Origin: Malaya genurostris
Taxonomy: Eukaryota; Arthropoda; Insecta; Diptera; Culicidae
Length of the DNA: 64,000 nt
Direction of reading: 5' to 3'
Assembly: GCF_030247185.1 (NCBI RefSeq)
Contig: NC_080571.1
Location: forward strand, 343,113,379 to 343,177,378
Part shown: positions 46,252-58,089 of the stretch, in pieces
Layout of the letters: every line of letters begins with the position of its first letter
Numbering within the stretch: position 1 is the stretch's first letter
Position numbers and translations under genes: made by a program
Notes under the pieces: model-generated
Databases searched by the model: none
What the model saw: only the letters and a program-made list of their open reading frames with translations
Told to the model about the DNA's origin: nothing

Positions 46252-47984
46252 TAATTGAAGTAAACGATTTTTCTTCTTATCTTTGGTCTGCGTATGCGAC
46301 AAAAAACTTTGCATTTAGGGAATACCAATAGGACGAAAAACAAGTTGACCGGAAATGTGTGACGTCCGGAATTGTCCGGAAGGATTTCCACTATCTCTCT
46401 CTCTCTCTCCTCCCTCTCTATGAGCGAAATTTTTTTTCTGCCTGAACTGCTCAAACGCCTCCCACCATGCATTGAATCATTTTTGCTACAAATCTAAGAT
46501 AATACTCGGCTCGGTTCCGGAATAATCACATCATGCTGAAACGAATTATGTGTCGCACCATGTGTGCAGGGTTGTAGTCCTGTAGTTAGTCTGGGTAGAT
46601 CCTGTTTCCGTTAGCGACTCGTTACCCACCCTGACAGGAAGGGGAGGAGAGGAATGTCGTCTTCGGATCGTCGGCAAAATTAGGAGTGAAATATAAGACG
46701 TTGTTAGTGGGGCAAATCCTTTTCCTATTTAATCTCTTTCACCTCGCTTTTTGGCAGTCGCCGTCTGACTTCCACAGCAGTTTTCATGTCAGCATTTTCC
46801 GCCGCGTCCGATGTTTACTTTTTTCCATTTTTGTCCTGACAGGCGACCGATGGAACCTGTCCCGGTGCAATACTGCTATTTCTAATTTGGACTCAAATTT
46901 TCAAGCCAAGGAAAATTTGTAGGATCAAAATAAATAGAAACGAATGTAATCTTGTTCCAGAAAACCAAGCGAACAGCAAACTGCAAAATCGCCGACATCA
47001 ATTTTACCGCTTATCCGTTGGCTCTAAGGATGGGTTTGGTCCCAGCACGACGAACGATGAAACGTTTAACCGAGAGAAATCTCTTGAACGAGGAAAACCA
47101 TTTGACGGGACAGCTTCGACGTCTATTTCCACTGGATACTTTCGATATATTCGAAGGGTTTGATCAGGAAATATAAGGTGCTTAAAATGAAACTATATCC
47201 GTCTATGCGTTATCCAATTTCGGCGTGGTAATGGGGTCAGTAGCAGTGTTGCCAGATTTTTATTCTGCCGACAAATACAAAGAAAAGGTCTGAGGCTGAG
47301 ACATGTCTAACTTAGGTAGAAGTAAACTACTTTCTCACAATTCGTGATCGTTTCAATTCTCTTTCGCACTCAGATCCTCCTAATGAATTTTTGCGATATT
47401 TTCCATTTGTATTTAATCAAACTGAAATCGAAGATGTTTAGAATACGTCTATCTTTACAGTGAGGAGCCAGCCGTTTCCAAATTCACTCCGTACAATAAC
47501 CACAAATAACTTAAAATTGAAGTTTTCTGAAATGTTTGGTATGAACAAGCATCAAGGGGAAATTCAGTGCCAAAATGAGGTGCGCAAAATTCCAACCGCA
47601 TAAATTGAACGAATCATCGCACGAGGCGTAATGTGCAAAATCGATACATAGAAATACGGGATATTTTCAATGATTAAGCGCAGTGGGTTTACGAAACGAT
47701 TAGTTCGCTAGTAAAACAGGCTCTAACGGCGATCAATTTAGTCATTCAATTCATACCCAAAATGGTCTTATAATTGATTTTTTCGCCTACAGTAAAACTA
47801 CCTATTCTTTGTTACAGACCAAAATCTTGGGCATGATGACAATACTCCATCTAGCTAAGGAGTGTATCGATAAGTAGTAGATAAATAACATTCAAACAGT
47901 TATTAGTCTGAAATGGCTTAATTTTTTGCAGCGTGTTTTGCGGTGACATGTTTGTTTACATATCAATAACAGCTGCGCAATCGA
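46252..47984. other. low-copy region, no gene supported
   Basis: A CT run lies near 46392-46412 and GC is higher around 46.5-46.9 kb. Short frames are present without motifs. Confidence 0.35.
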
Positions 47985-48011
47985 TTGGTTTCGGTGCGGT
48001 TTAACGTTTCA

Positions 48012-48760
48012 ATGATGAGTCGAATTGATCCGGAAACGCGAAAGAAAATTCTGCACACTTGGTGCTCAGAAAGTGGTGTCACGTACAACGAAATTGCAAA
48101 ACGGGTGAAAGTGCACCACACCAGTGTCAAAAATATTCAACGGAACAAAGTTCGGAACTCCCTGAAAACGTACAAGAAACAGAAGGTGCCGAAAAAGTCC
48201 TTGGTACAGCAAGTTCAGGCCAAACCAAGAGCGCGAAAATTGTATAACCGGATTCTACAGAATAAAGACGGATGCATCCTGATAGACGACGAAACCTTCG
48301 CCAAGGAAGACTCTTGAGCGCTGCCCGTACCGCAATATTATACGAAATCGGTGTACCAGGACCTGGACGACGCTGACACCACGGTGACGATGGAAAAGTT
48401 TGGGCAGAAGGTGTTGGTCGGGCAAGCAATTTGTACCTGTGGTTTGTGGTCGTCGATTTTCTTCACGAAGGGCACAATTAACGCCAAGGTGTACGAGGAA
48501 GAATGTTTGAAGAAGAGAATGCTGCCACTGTACAGAAAGCATAAGGCTCCTCCTCTCTTCTGGCAGGATTTGGCTTCAGTCCACTACGCCAACTCCGTTC
48601 TACAGTGGTTGTCAAAAAATTATGTACAATTCGTGGGAAAGGACATCAACTCACCGAACTGCCCGGATCTTCGGCCAATTAAAAGGTATTAGGCAATTGT
48701 CAAGCGGCATTTTCGGAAGGAAATGCATAAAAATGTAATTTTTCTACAATATATCGAAAA
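48012..48760 (+). pseudogene. DD37E transposase, second lineage, one frame with point lesions
   Basis: Starts MMSRIDPETRKKILHTWCSESGVTYNEIAKRVKVHHTSVKNI, an HTH. ILIDDETFAKEDS is followed by an in-frame TGA (48315-48317), then ALPVPQYY. LVGQAICTCG, ECLKKRMLPLYRKH, FWQDLASVHYANS (second Asp) and NCPDLRPIKRY follow in the same frame. The catalytic Glu of RPIE is replaced by Lys at the expected position (37 residues after the Asp), and a TAG replaces the conserved Trp two codons later. Reading can be followed to HFRKEMHKN, then homology stops. So damage is mostly point mutation, plus 3' truncation. Diverged from the 36.3 and 59 kb copies. Confidence 0.9.
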
Positions 48761-48811
48761 ATGATGCCAAAATATGTTTTTTTCGTTTTTTACCTTTTTT
48801 TATATATATAA

Positions 48812-49974
48812 AAAATAGGTATAGAATTCGCTCAAACTTTAGAAAAATTTTCCGAGGCCCGGAGGGCCAAATGTCATATACCAAGCGATTCAGCTCGACG
48901 AACTGAGCAAATGTCAGTGTGTGTATGTGTGTGTGTGTCTGTATGTGTGTGTGTCTGTATGTGTTTTGTCAACTAAGAGGTCGAGATCTCAGAGATGGCT
49001 GCACCGATTTTGATCAAACTAGTCGCAAATTAAAGGTCTCACCGTCATCCTGAACGCTATTGAATGGTTTTGAAATAGGATGTTTACTTTTTGAGTTATA
49101 CGAAGTTTTATTTCTAAATTTTCAGTTTTTTGACAATATCTGTCACAATTGACCTTGAAAACAAAATATATGTTCAGACTTAGATTCCGCACGGTAATAA
49201 CTATCCAACAAGCCATAGATTGTTAAAATCCGTCCATTTTTAACGGAGACATCGAAATTTTTGTGTAGGCGACTTTTTCCCCTATTCCAGCAGTAGAAGT
49301 CTGGCAAAGAAATACTTGGGAGCAACATAAAACACGATTTTTTAATACTGTTACATGTAAGTACCAAAAAGACTGTGTACAGTATCCTTTTTCATGACAT
49401 TTTGCCTCGGACCGATTTTAGCACGGTTCGTTTTTGGCAACATAATCGTTCGAATATGCCAAATGTAAACCAGATGATGGCAGAATTTTCGAGTTGAAAG
49501 CAATTTCATAATTATATTGATTTAAACTATTTACAGCAATAAATGATGGAAAAACATAACAGCCATATACCATTCGAATCAGTTCGTCGAGATCAGCAAA
49601 TGCGTGTGTGACCAATAATTTCACTCAATTTTTTTCGGAGATGACTCAACCGTTTTCTACAAACTCAGACTCATATGAAAAGTCCCAAACAAGGTTCCTG
49701 AATTATGTTTGGTTCCGACCTCTGGTTCCGGAACTACAGGATGATATGTGAAACGAAATTAAAACTATGTAACTCATTTTTCACGTAGAAGGCTGAACCG
49801 AGCTAAGATTCAAATGTAAAGTTTTAAGATTCTATAAAACATTTAGTTTTTCAGTCAGATCCAACTTCCGGTTTCGGAGATACAGGGTGATTAGTATAAA
49901 AATGTCTATTTCACATAAATTAATCAGGTTTATCGGGTTAGCAGATTTTTCTTTGTATTCAGTTTTCGTTTCGG
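48812..49974 (+). repeat. long CCGGAA-family repeat, left half of LINE-split copy
   Basis: Collinear with 16580-17794: 'aaaaaataggtatagaattc', 'gactgtgtacagtatccttt', 'tggttccggaactacaggat'. It ends at the target duplication GTTTCGG (49968-49974). Confidence 0.85.
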
Positions 49975-51210
49975 TTCGACCATCTTTATTTATTTATTTA
50001 TTTATTTAACTAATATACATAATCAACAGACAAAATATGGTCCTAATGATTATTTCTAAGTATATTTAAAAAGCTAGTTTTAAATGGACTGCGCGGGACA
50101 TGGAAATCGAATCCCGTCGAAACAGCATTGAAAGAACGTTGCAATCCAATGATGGCCCCATTGATTCCATAATTAGTGCGGCGTAAAGGCATTCTGAGGA
50201 GGTTGTTGTTGCGAAGAGCTCGTGCGCGAATATTTATGTTTATTTGACAAAGAAGTGCTGAACAATCAACAGTGTTCAACAAAACGTCGGCGATTAGCAA
50301 TGCACGGGACTGATCACGTCGCACCTTCAGTGTATCGAGTCCGATAAGCAGTCCGCGGCTTTCATAACTCGGCAACTGATGAGGATTATTCCATGGTAAC
50401 TGGCGAAGAGCGAAACGAACAAATCTGCGCTGTATTGATTCGATTCTGATATTCCCATTATGGTTAAGCGGGTTCCATACCGCCGAACAATATTCGAGCG
50501 TTGAACGTACAAGCGAGCAGTAGAGAGACTTCAAACAGTAGATATCTGTGAAGTGCTTAGCAGTTCTCATTACAAATCCCAGGCAACGTGAAGCTTTTGC
50601 AACAATGTACGAGATATGTTGCTTGTAGTTCAGTTGTTCGTCAAGAAAAATCCCAAGATCCTTGGCACATGTGACTCTATCTATCGTAGATCCTCGGAAA
50701 CAATAGTCGAAACGTATAGGTGTTCTTTTCCGTGTGAACGTGATATTCGAGCATTTACTGATATTTAATGTCATTCGATTAATCTCGCACCACTCCGAAA
50801 AAATTTCTAGTTGACTCTGGAGGGAAATGGCATCCTCGGTTGTCTTGATAATTTTGACTAACTTAAGGTCGTCGGCAAATGATAATCGTGGGACACTCAG
50901 TAAAAAGTTCACGTCATTGAAGTACAGGAGGAAAATCAGTGGTCCGAGATGACTGCCTTGTGGAATGCCAGAAAAAGCATAAAAATCATTAGATACATTA
51001 TCACCGATCTTAACCGCCAACCGTCGATTGCAGAGGTACGATTCAGTCCACTGAAGAATACAGGAACCGAAACCCAGTCGGTCCAGTTTGGCGATAGTAA
51101 TAGCGTGATTTATTTTGTCAAAAGCAGCGGAGAGGCTCGTATATAAAACATATGTTTGAAGACCGTTTGACATAGCATCTGTTATTAACGTCGTAAACGT
51201 TAACAGATTA
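49975..51210 (-). mobile_element. Jockey-like LINE, 5'-truncated
   Basis: Minus-strand insert with a 7-bp direct duplication GTTTCGG at 49968-49974 and 51211-51217. The 3' end (left side) has an AAAT tandem tail (about 49985-50010). The 5' end begins inside the RT domain. Boundaries are confirmed by the uninterrupted copy of the host repeat at 17788-17794. Confidence 0.92.
50043..51210 (-). pseudogene. Jockey-type reverse transcriptase, C-terminal ~390 codons
   Basis: One open frame runs to a stop at 50043-50045. It reads through the left edge from flanking DNA (MRIKFLGASE comes from the host repeat). YVLYTSLSAAFDKINH has Ser where the RT palm normally has the first catalytic Asp (YTDLS.AFD). 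SGIPQGSHLGPLIFLLYFND and LSFADDLKL are intact, then the thumb region KDLGIFLDEQLNYKQHI and the tail YCLKSLYCSLVRSTLEYCSAVWNP follow, typical of Jockey-clade ORF2 proteins. The endonuclease domain is missing by 5' truncation. With the Asp lost, the enzyme would be dead even if expressed. Confidence 0.93.
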
Positions 51211-51217
51211 GTTTCGG

Positions 51218-51905
51218 AAGCACCCAAAAATTTAATTCGCACTATGATTCCTCAAAGATATCTACATTGATTTTCAAATATTTTGAAACAAATGTAAACT
51301 ATACAGCTACTCAGGTGAATTTGTCTGACTTCGGCTACACCGAATTTCGAATTCCGGTTCCAGTATCGAATCGTTTCTCAAAGCTCAATCGTTTTCTCAA
51401 AAAAAGCCAAATCGAAACAAAAGTTCAAATTAAAATAAATCCAATTTTATCCAATTCTGACTTCCGATTCTGGATTTGTAGGATGATGAATTTTTAAAAT
51501 TCAAAGCGATATAGAAGATGACAATCTCGAAAAGCGTTAAAGTTGGACTCAAAAATATTGCAATTTATTCGTCATATGGCCATACGAATCGGTTTGGGTT
51601 ATGCTGGTTTCTGAATACCGGATCTAGAAGCACCTTAAATTACCCTAAACTTTAAAGTGGAAATTACTTCGACATATCATGGAATGTTTAATCGATTGTT
51701 ACACTTTAGATTCAAATTCGATCCGATTTGCTGTTTCGACATTACAGAGTAATAAGTGATTAAAATCTCAAATTGCCACTTGAATCGACGGACATTAGAA
51801 TAATGTCATGAAAACTGAAACACCGAAGAATATTCATGCAAAACACATATGTGGATTGATAAAAAAGGTATCATCTCACTGCTAGGTGGATTAAGCACTT
51901 TTTAT
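51218..51905 (+). repeat. long CCGGAA-family repeat, right half of LINE-split copy
   Basis: Collinear with 17795-18515: 'cacccaaaaatttaatt', 'gaatttcgaattccggttcc', 'acatatcatggaatgtttaa', 'gctaggtggattaagcac'. Confidence 0.85.
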
Positions 51906-51948
51906 TCAATAATCAATGTTGCTAACTACTTTTCGATACACTCCTTAA

Positions 51949-52265
51949 CTGCCCATACTCGCATATCAGTCCCATATCGATTTTCGCCAATTTTGAGTTA
52001 GCTTGAGGAATGAAATCTATCCTCAATATACTCTCTGAAATTTCAATAAAAGTTGTGGGTTTGTTCAGTAAAATGTGAAAAAAAATATCAACTCATGTCT
52101 GTCCCATTCAGTGCAAATTTTAATAATTTTATTTATTGCAATATTGGAATAGCAAAGGTGTATTACCGATATTTCATGAAATAATACTATGATTTAGCAT
52201 TAAGAAGCACAATAAATCAAAAAATGCTGATTTTCCATATGGGACTGATATGCAAGTATGGGCAG
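51949..52265. mobile_element. MITE with ~36-bp TIRs between TTAA sites
   Basis: The left arm CTGCCCATACTCGCATATCA and right arm TGATATGCAAGTATGGGCAG are inverted complements that continue inward to 'gtcccatat'. TTAA lies at 51945-51948 and 52266-52269. TTAA duplication is the piggyBac signature; because the bases are also compatible with a TA duplication and a TTAA-starting TIR, the superfamily is inferred only. No ORF. Confidence 0.8.
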
Positions 52266-52339
52266 TTAAGCACTTATTCAACTTCCATTTAATCAATCCT
52301 TTTCCTATCTGTTTGACGTGAATACTTTTTATCAAAATT

Positions 52340-52900
52340 CGTCCTTTGAAAGTTAACCGTTTTGAGGTTTTGGAACTGAACTCCGGAATTTATATTCATT
52401 ATTTATATTTATTATTTATATTCAGCTGAGTTTCTTAATTAATATTCGGAACTCGAATAAAAAAATTGAGCTTCGAAGTCTGGAACAAAATTCAAGATAT
52501 GAACTTTAGATCTGAATTCTGGATCTCAATGTTAAATCTGAACCTGAATTTTAGAACTGACTCCAGGAATTCAATTGCTGAGTTCAGTTTTATGATTGAA
52601 TTTTTGCATTCAGTTTCTGGAACTCAATTCGGAACTCAGATTCTGGAACAAGATTTTGGAACTGAGCTCAGTTCCTCTTTAAAGGTTCGAAATACCAGTT
52701 CAGGATGCAGTTCTAGAAAGTCTGGGTTCTGAAAATAAGTTCAGTTTTGTAATTCTAGAACTATACTAATGAATTGAAATCTTGAACTGCTTTTCGGATC
52801 AGAATTTTGTATCTGAACGCAGAGCCTATGTTTCAAATTTAATTTTTGAATTAAGTTTCAGATAATGAATCTTGGTTCAGGATTTTCTTTTTGATGCCAA
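52340..52900. repeat. TTCTGGAAC-phrase array
   Basis: 'gatctgaattctggatctca', 'gtttctggaactcaattcgg', 'agattctggaacaagatttt' and variants. Same family as 28.4-30.5 kb. Confidence 0.65.
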
Positions 52901-53394
52901 TAAGCAAAAGATGACAAACTGTACTTAACAGTTGAAAACATCGGATGGATTCCGCAAATCGATTCTTTATAGAACCATTAAAATAACCCCAAAGTCTCAA
53001 TGCGCTGAGTATATAAATCACCAAACAGAGCTATTTATTCACCCTCACTTGTTCCGTATTATTCAATTATATGGTAGAATGTGTTTGTCATACTTTTCTA
53101 TAGATGCTTCGTTGTAATTGTGAAAAACGAAGCCTGTAAAAGTTTCAAAACTCACACAATCAACTCATACAAACGTGTGTCTATATTCGTAAGCATGTCA
53201 ATTTTAATTCGTATTCACGTTCTCCAGTTATGTGTGTGACATATCCCACCCACCTTTTTTCGATGGGTAAAGCTGGAAAGATAGGAATTGTGTGTATTTT
53301 TTGTGTGGTTTAGAAATACGAGACCAAAAATATAGTTTTACCAGGTGCATAAGAGCTATTCTAGAAGTATTTTTTTTATATAAAACATAGATTT
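52901..53394. other. spacer
   Basis: Only a short family C phrase ('cgttctccagttatgtgtgt', reverse of 'aactggagga') near 53219 was recognised. Confidence 0.3.
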
Positions 53395-54095
53395 AATCAG
53401 TGTTGGCGATTGCCAAAAATTTGACAGAAGCTGCTATATTGCTATCTATATTGTATACAACATTTTCAATCCGGTAGAAGATGCTACAAGAACTCTAGTC
53501 TCTCAGTGCATGAATCGTGAGAGAATTTTTCTACATTTCTTCGCTCCACTTCATACTCTGAGTATTTCACGCCCTTAAAAAAATTTACAGTCTGATAATG
53601 ATCGTTGCTGTGTGGAATTTCCCAACAGAGAAGTTGACAAGTAGACAATTATCGCAGAAAATCGAATCGATGATTCAACTTGATGATTCTCATACTAGGT
53701 TGTAATATTTCAAAACCCTTGTGTGGAGCATTCACAGACATTTTCATAGACACAACTTATGCAAAGGTTATATGCACATAGTTAGAGTAAGCGGCAATAG
53801 TAAAATGATTCTATCGCAATTGTCAACTGCCTGTATAGAATCGAATCGCGAAACGAGAATAAGCGACCGTTTGTTGTTTCAGAGAAGATCCCCACAGCAG
53901 CGTGCTAACCTTTGATTCTTAGAAATGTCATCGAGAGAAATTCGCTCTCTCACTGGTGTCTATTCTATGTTAAATTAGCCATGCCGGGTTTTTGTTTATG
54001 CGATGATATCCGTCTCTCTTTGATGGCACTGATTCAATCGAGTGAAGAGTTGCTAGTGATAGTTTTTTGATACGATAAAAGCCATCCTTGGATTT
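53395..54095 (+). repeat. ~700-bp duplicated non-coding repeat, copy 2
   Basis: Collinear with 32517-33215, with small indels, for example the added 'gacacaacttatgcaaaggt' near 53750. It retains 'tattgtatacaacattttca' and 'gatacgataaaagccatcct'. Confidence 0.8.
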
Positions 54096-55090
54096 AATAG
54101 ACTCAACTAATTCCATGTTCATTAATTCATTCGAAAATTCAGCTCCCCGTAAGTAATTTAGATCTGTTCTTTACCAGACGATGGCGCAGACGATGAACAA
54201 CTTCGACAAACGGTACAGTATTTCAGCAAATCATTATTTTTGTCTTTTGTTGGATGATATTCTAAAATTGCTGGAGGCACATTACGATTATTTCGAAATG
54301 TAATTGTAAATATAATAACACCTAAACTTGTTGTTCATTGTTGGACGACCTAACCAGTGCTGGTGTCTACTGCCATGAAATCAGATTCGAGTAATCTCCT
54401 GCACTGGGTGGTTTCTGTAACGTATTTAAATTTGAAAAAATTCTTACAGGTATCCGTACATTTTCATTTCATTTTCATTTTCGAATTCAATTTCGGATAA
54501 AACGGGATTTTTGATTTCCATTTCGAAAAACGTCTTTTGAGGTGATCCAAGTTGGAAGCCAATTTTAATTTCCGCGAAAGAAGTAAACCGATGAACAATC
54601 AGTAACCAGAAGGAGCAATGCCAGGAAAATAGGGCGGGTGCGGTAAAATGTTCTCTCTTTCCAAAAAAAAAATGTAAAATGTTTTCGTTTCCAAAGATTT
54701 TTATACGACTTTTGTGGCTTGAGGCCGAGAGTTGTCATGCAGGAGAATAAATTTTATCATGTCTATGCCTGTACTCCGGCCATTCTTTTCGTAATGCACA
54801 GATCTAATGTATCAATTGCAGCCTGAAACGGTTTGCTTAGTCACTTTCAATGATGAACAATTGTTTCAGAAAGATTTTGAAGCTCAATAAATACGTTTCC
54901 AGTTGACAGGCAACTAAAAATAAGCTAGCGCTCACTGGGGCCAGTTTGGAAATCACTAATCTACCTGATTCCAACTATGTTCTAATTCATAAAAGAGCTC
55001 AATAATATTGGTCTTTTTAATATGTTCAATTTTATAGTTGTTTCAAATGAACCAAAAGCTTATGCTAATACGTACCTCTATTCACATGGA
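54096..55090. other. low-copy region, no gene supported
   Basis: Short T-rich stretches 'ttcattttcattttcg' near 54465; otherwise nothing recognised. The phrase 'gttgtcatgcaggagaataa' near 54735 faintly recalls the mariner HQDNA block in other contexts but no frame supports it. Confidence 0.3.
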
Positions 55091-55093
55091 AGC

Positions 55094-55212
55094 GGATCAT
55101 TTCACCGAAAAGGTCATTTCGCCAAATAGGTCATTTCATTCAGCGAAATGACTATTTCGGCGTAATGACTTTCGGTGAAACGGCTTTCGACGAAATGGCG
55201 CTGATCCTGTCC
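55094..55212. repeat. CGAAA-rich foldback mini-element
   Basis: 'ggatcatttcaccgaaaagg' on the left and 'aacggctttcgacgaaatgg' with 'gctgatcc' on the right form an imperfect inverted repeat built from a 14-15 base phrase like 'gtcatttcgccgaaa'. Related to 57403-57935. Confidence 0.65.
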
Positions 55213-55559
55213 TCACATATACATTGTATAAAACGGAGATTCTAAATCTTACTTTAGAAGTCGACGAGATCCAAAGATCGACCTGTACCAATTGAGACAA
55301 ATACGTATATTGCATTGTTTGTACGCACACCTACTTTCTCCCCAATAATTGAATTAGATTTTTCCACGAAAAAGGTAAAAAATCATTTAAATCCTGGTAG
55401 TGAGTATTGTTTGTTGATGGAAAAAAATACAGGATAAATTCTGACTGAAATATGAATGATTTTGAAAAGACTAACTACGAGTACGACAACTCAAGTTCAA
55501 AATCGTCTTTCAAAATTGATTTGCTTATAAATCGATGATTTGGTCTTTGAATGGTTCAC

Positions 55560-55684
55560 TTTACAAGGCTGAATGTTTCTAAGAGAGGGGTTTGTCCTTA
55601 AAACGATCACTCGACGGTCCCGTAACGTTCTGGCCTGAGTTAGCTGGCTGCCACTACCGTCGGGATGTCATCGAACGATACACC
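55560..55684 (+). pseudogene. small DD37E transposase relic
   Basis: The frame FWPELAGCHYRRDVIERYTQ (about 55627-55684) matches the second-Asp block of DD37E transposases (FWPDLASCHYSKSTVEWY), with Glu in place of the catalytic Asp. Upstream 'gaatgtttctaagagagggg' fits the ECLKKRLLP block with stops. Truncated on the right by the MITE beginning at 55685. Confidence 0.65.
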
Positions 55685-56139
55685 CAAACCTCTGTTTACG
55701 TAACTTTTTTTACGTTACCTCTTTTTACGTAACTCTTTTTACGAACAAAATCTCAAATAACCGACTTCTACTTATTAAACTCGTTTCGAAAATACCCATA
55801 TTGTAAGGGTTTTCAAGGAATATCAATAAACCGGAAGTCGCCATCTTGAAATTCAAAACCACCTCAAACGTCGTTTTCCGACATCTACTCATCAATCCCG
55901 TTCCAAAAATACTCATATTATAGGGGTTTTCAAGCAATATCAATAAGCCGGAAGTCGCCATCTTGGAAATTGATGCTGCTTAGAACATCCTTTTCCTGTA
56001 AATACTCATAATTTTCGTTTCATAATTATCCAAAATATTCTACATATCTTATAATACATATACATAAGGAAAACTTTTTTTACGTCATAATTCGTAATTA
56101 TTATTATTATTATTCCATTATTACGTTAATCGAGGTTTG
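55685..56139. mobile_element. TIR element with CAAACCTC ends and an internal ~120-bp tandem
   Basis: It starts CAAACCTCTGTTTACGTAAC and ends ATTACGTTAATCGAGGTTTG. Internally, 'aataa.ccggaagtcgccat' followed by 'cttg.aaatt' recurs at about 55827 and 55944, together with the 'ccatattgtaagggttttca'/'catattataggggttttca' phrases, giving a unit of about 117 bp. Peptide repeats on the minus strand (MATSGLLI.LENPYNM) are a by-product. Confidence 0.65.
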
Positions 56140-56937
56140 AGTGTATAAGCGGAATTGTATTTGGAGCAATAACACAACAAAATGGTTCAAACGCTGAAGC
56201 TAAAACGAGTAATAATGAAATTATGATTAATTACGAATTATGGCGGAATTGGAAGGTTTGTCGTGTATATCGAATAGATGTTGAGCTATCGATATGATAT
56301 GAAAACAACAGGCATAAGATCGCAATTTTTCATCACGACAACACTCGGCCACATGCTGTGGATACCGGAATACGCTTCCAAGAATAGGATTCATTCGTTT
56401 TAGGCTCAAAATACGAGATTTTTTTCTATCTGAAACTCATAAATCAACTGGAAATTGTAGGAAATTTTGAACGACCCGAAATAACCATTTTTCACCACGT
56501 AGCCTCAAATGCTAAGGAAACATTAAGGAAACGCTGCAATTTTTTGAACGTTTATTTATACCCGGCTTTAATCAAGTTACGGTCATTCGCCGGGTGCAGA
56601 AAATTTACTTTGAAAGAAACTTGCTTCTCAAAGTACACGAACATAAGAATTACATGACCAGATTGAAGGACTTTATTCGTTTTAACGTCACTATGCATAT
56701 ACAAATACTTATATAACTGTTTATTTTTTCGTACTTATAACTTTGTGATTTCGGAACGTGCGTTCTATGGGATTGTGAGACCTGTCACTTGAATCTAAGT
56801 TTGTTAAAATCTGATCAGTCTTCTCTGATCATCTGAATCCTTTTGAATTTGGCTCAAAATTTATTTATCCCGTAGGCCGTTTTTGTTTCACTGATATTCA
56901 GCTGAAGCGTGAACAACAATACTTTTCTTTAACGTCT
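56140..56937. other. spacer with weak CCGGAA-type similarity
   Basis: Around 56740-56830 'tgtgatttcggaacgtgcgt' and 'cacttgaatctaagtttgtt' resemble the repeat at 0.3-1.2 kb. Nothing else is recognised. Confidence 0.35.
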
Positions 56938-57310
56938 TTTTTTTCGATACAACAATATAACATAATTTCAAGGCACACTGCTTAAGCCCTAAGATGCCAA
57001 GGGTATTTTCTAATCTTAATTAACGACTAACTTAAAACTAGAATAGTAAATCCAGCTTTTAGCTGGCGATCGGCAATGGCCGGTGAATTAGATATAGCGT
57101 GAGAGTCGTCCAGATGGCGTTGCTGAATATCTATGTTGACTGAATCCTTCGGTCCGTGTGGGTCCGTGGGAAACACCCCCAGGCTACGAAGGCCTAGCGG
57201 GTGGGCCCCTGCATGCTGGTCATCGACTGGAGCGGTCTACCGTGGGCGGTGATGGTGATGTTACGGAAGAGAATGGAAGAGACGTAAATATTGTGGAAAG
57301 GTTTTCGACG
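56938..57310 (+). repeat. interspersed repeat (family B), copy 2
   Basis: Same ordered phrases as 8870-9305, including 'aaggcacactgcttaagccc' and 'cacccccaggctacgaaggc'. The decayed frame GYEGLAGGP.HAGHRLERS..GDGDVTEEN is shared with the other two copies. Confidence 0.65.
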
Positions 57311-57402
57311 TCTTATCCTACAATGGAGCGCCAATTCAAATTTTACCCTGGGAGATTTATAAGTTTCTGATCGTGAATACCTCTTGTTGTATTTAACGGG
57401 AG

Positions 57403-57935
57403 CGAGTTATTCCGCCGAAAGCCATTTCGCCGACAGTCGTTTCGCCGAAAGTCATTTAACCGAAAGTCGTTTCGCCGAAAGTCGTTTCACCGAAAATCAT
57501 TTCGCCGAAGAGGTCATTTCGTCGAAAGTCGTTTGTCGAAATGGTCATTTCACCAATAGGGATATTTCGTCGAAAGGATAATTTCGTTCACATCGCCTAA
57601 TGAGTTAGAAAACCTTAAAACTCTAGTTATACGTCAAAATTGGCGAAGACGCATTCAATTTTTTTTACGATTTGCATTCAGTTATCGGGAAATACCGCAA
57701 CCAATTGCCTGGTAGATACTCTAATGAAGCCAACAAGTTTAAAAATAAAATTTAAAAGAAAATAAAAAAAACCATTCAAGTCTGGATTATTCAAGAAGTT
57801 CTATTATAATCCAACAAAGCGGGAGTAAGGATTATCATTTTTCATTTGTTTTCAGTTCCAATCACGGAAAATATTTTTTTTGACGAAATGGCTTTCGGGG
57901 AAACGGCTTTTGGCGAAATGGTCCTGATCCGTATT
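57403..57935. mobile_element. CGAAA foldback element with multi-unit inverted ends
   Basis: The left end has about nine phrases of the type 'gtcgtttcgccgaaa' (57413-57570). The right end has the complement 'gacgaaatggctttcgggga' and 'ggcttttggcgaaatggtcc' ending 'tgatcc' near 57930. Between them is AT-rich DNA without a gene. Long repeated inverted ends resemble foldback-type elements; superfamily unassigned. Confidence 0.6.
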
Positions 57936-58089
57936 TAACGTATCAAAATAAATTTTCTTCATGTCTTCGTAGATATGGTCAGAAATTTGCGGTGGAATTC
58001 TCAGTAGAATGAGATAATCACTAATAACTTCAATTTTCTAAAATGTAAAAGATAGTAAAAGTTTCATGCTTTTTCTATCTAGCCTGTGT

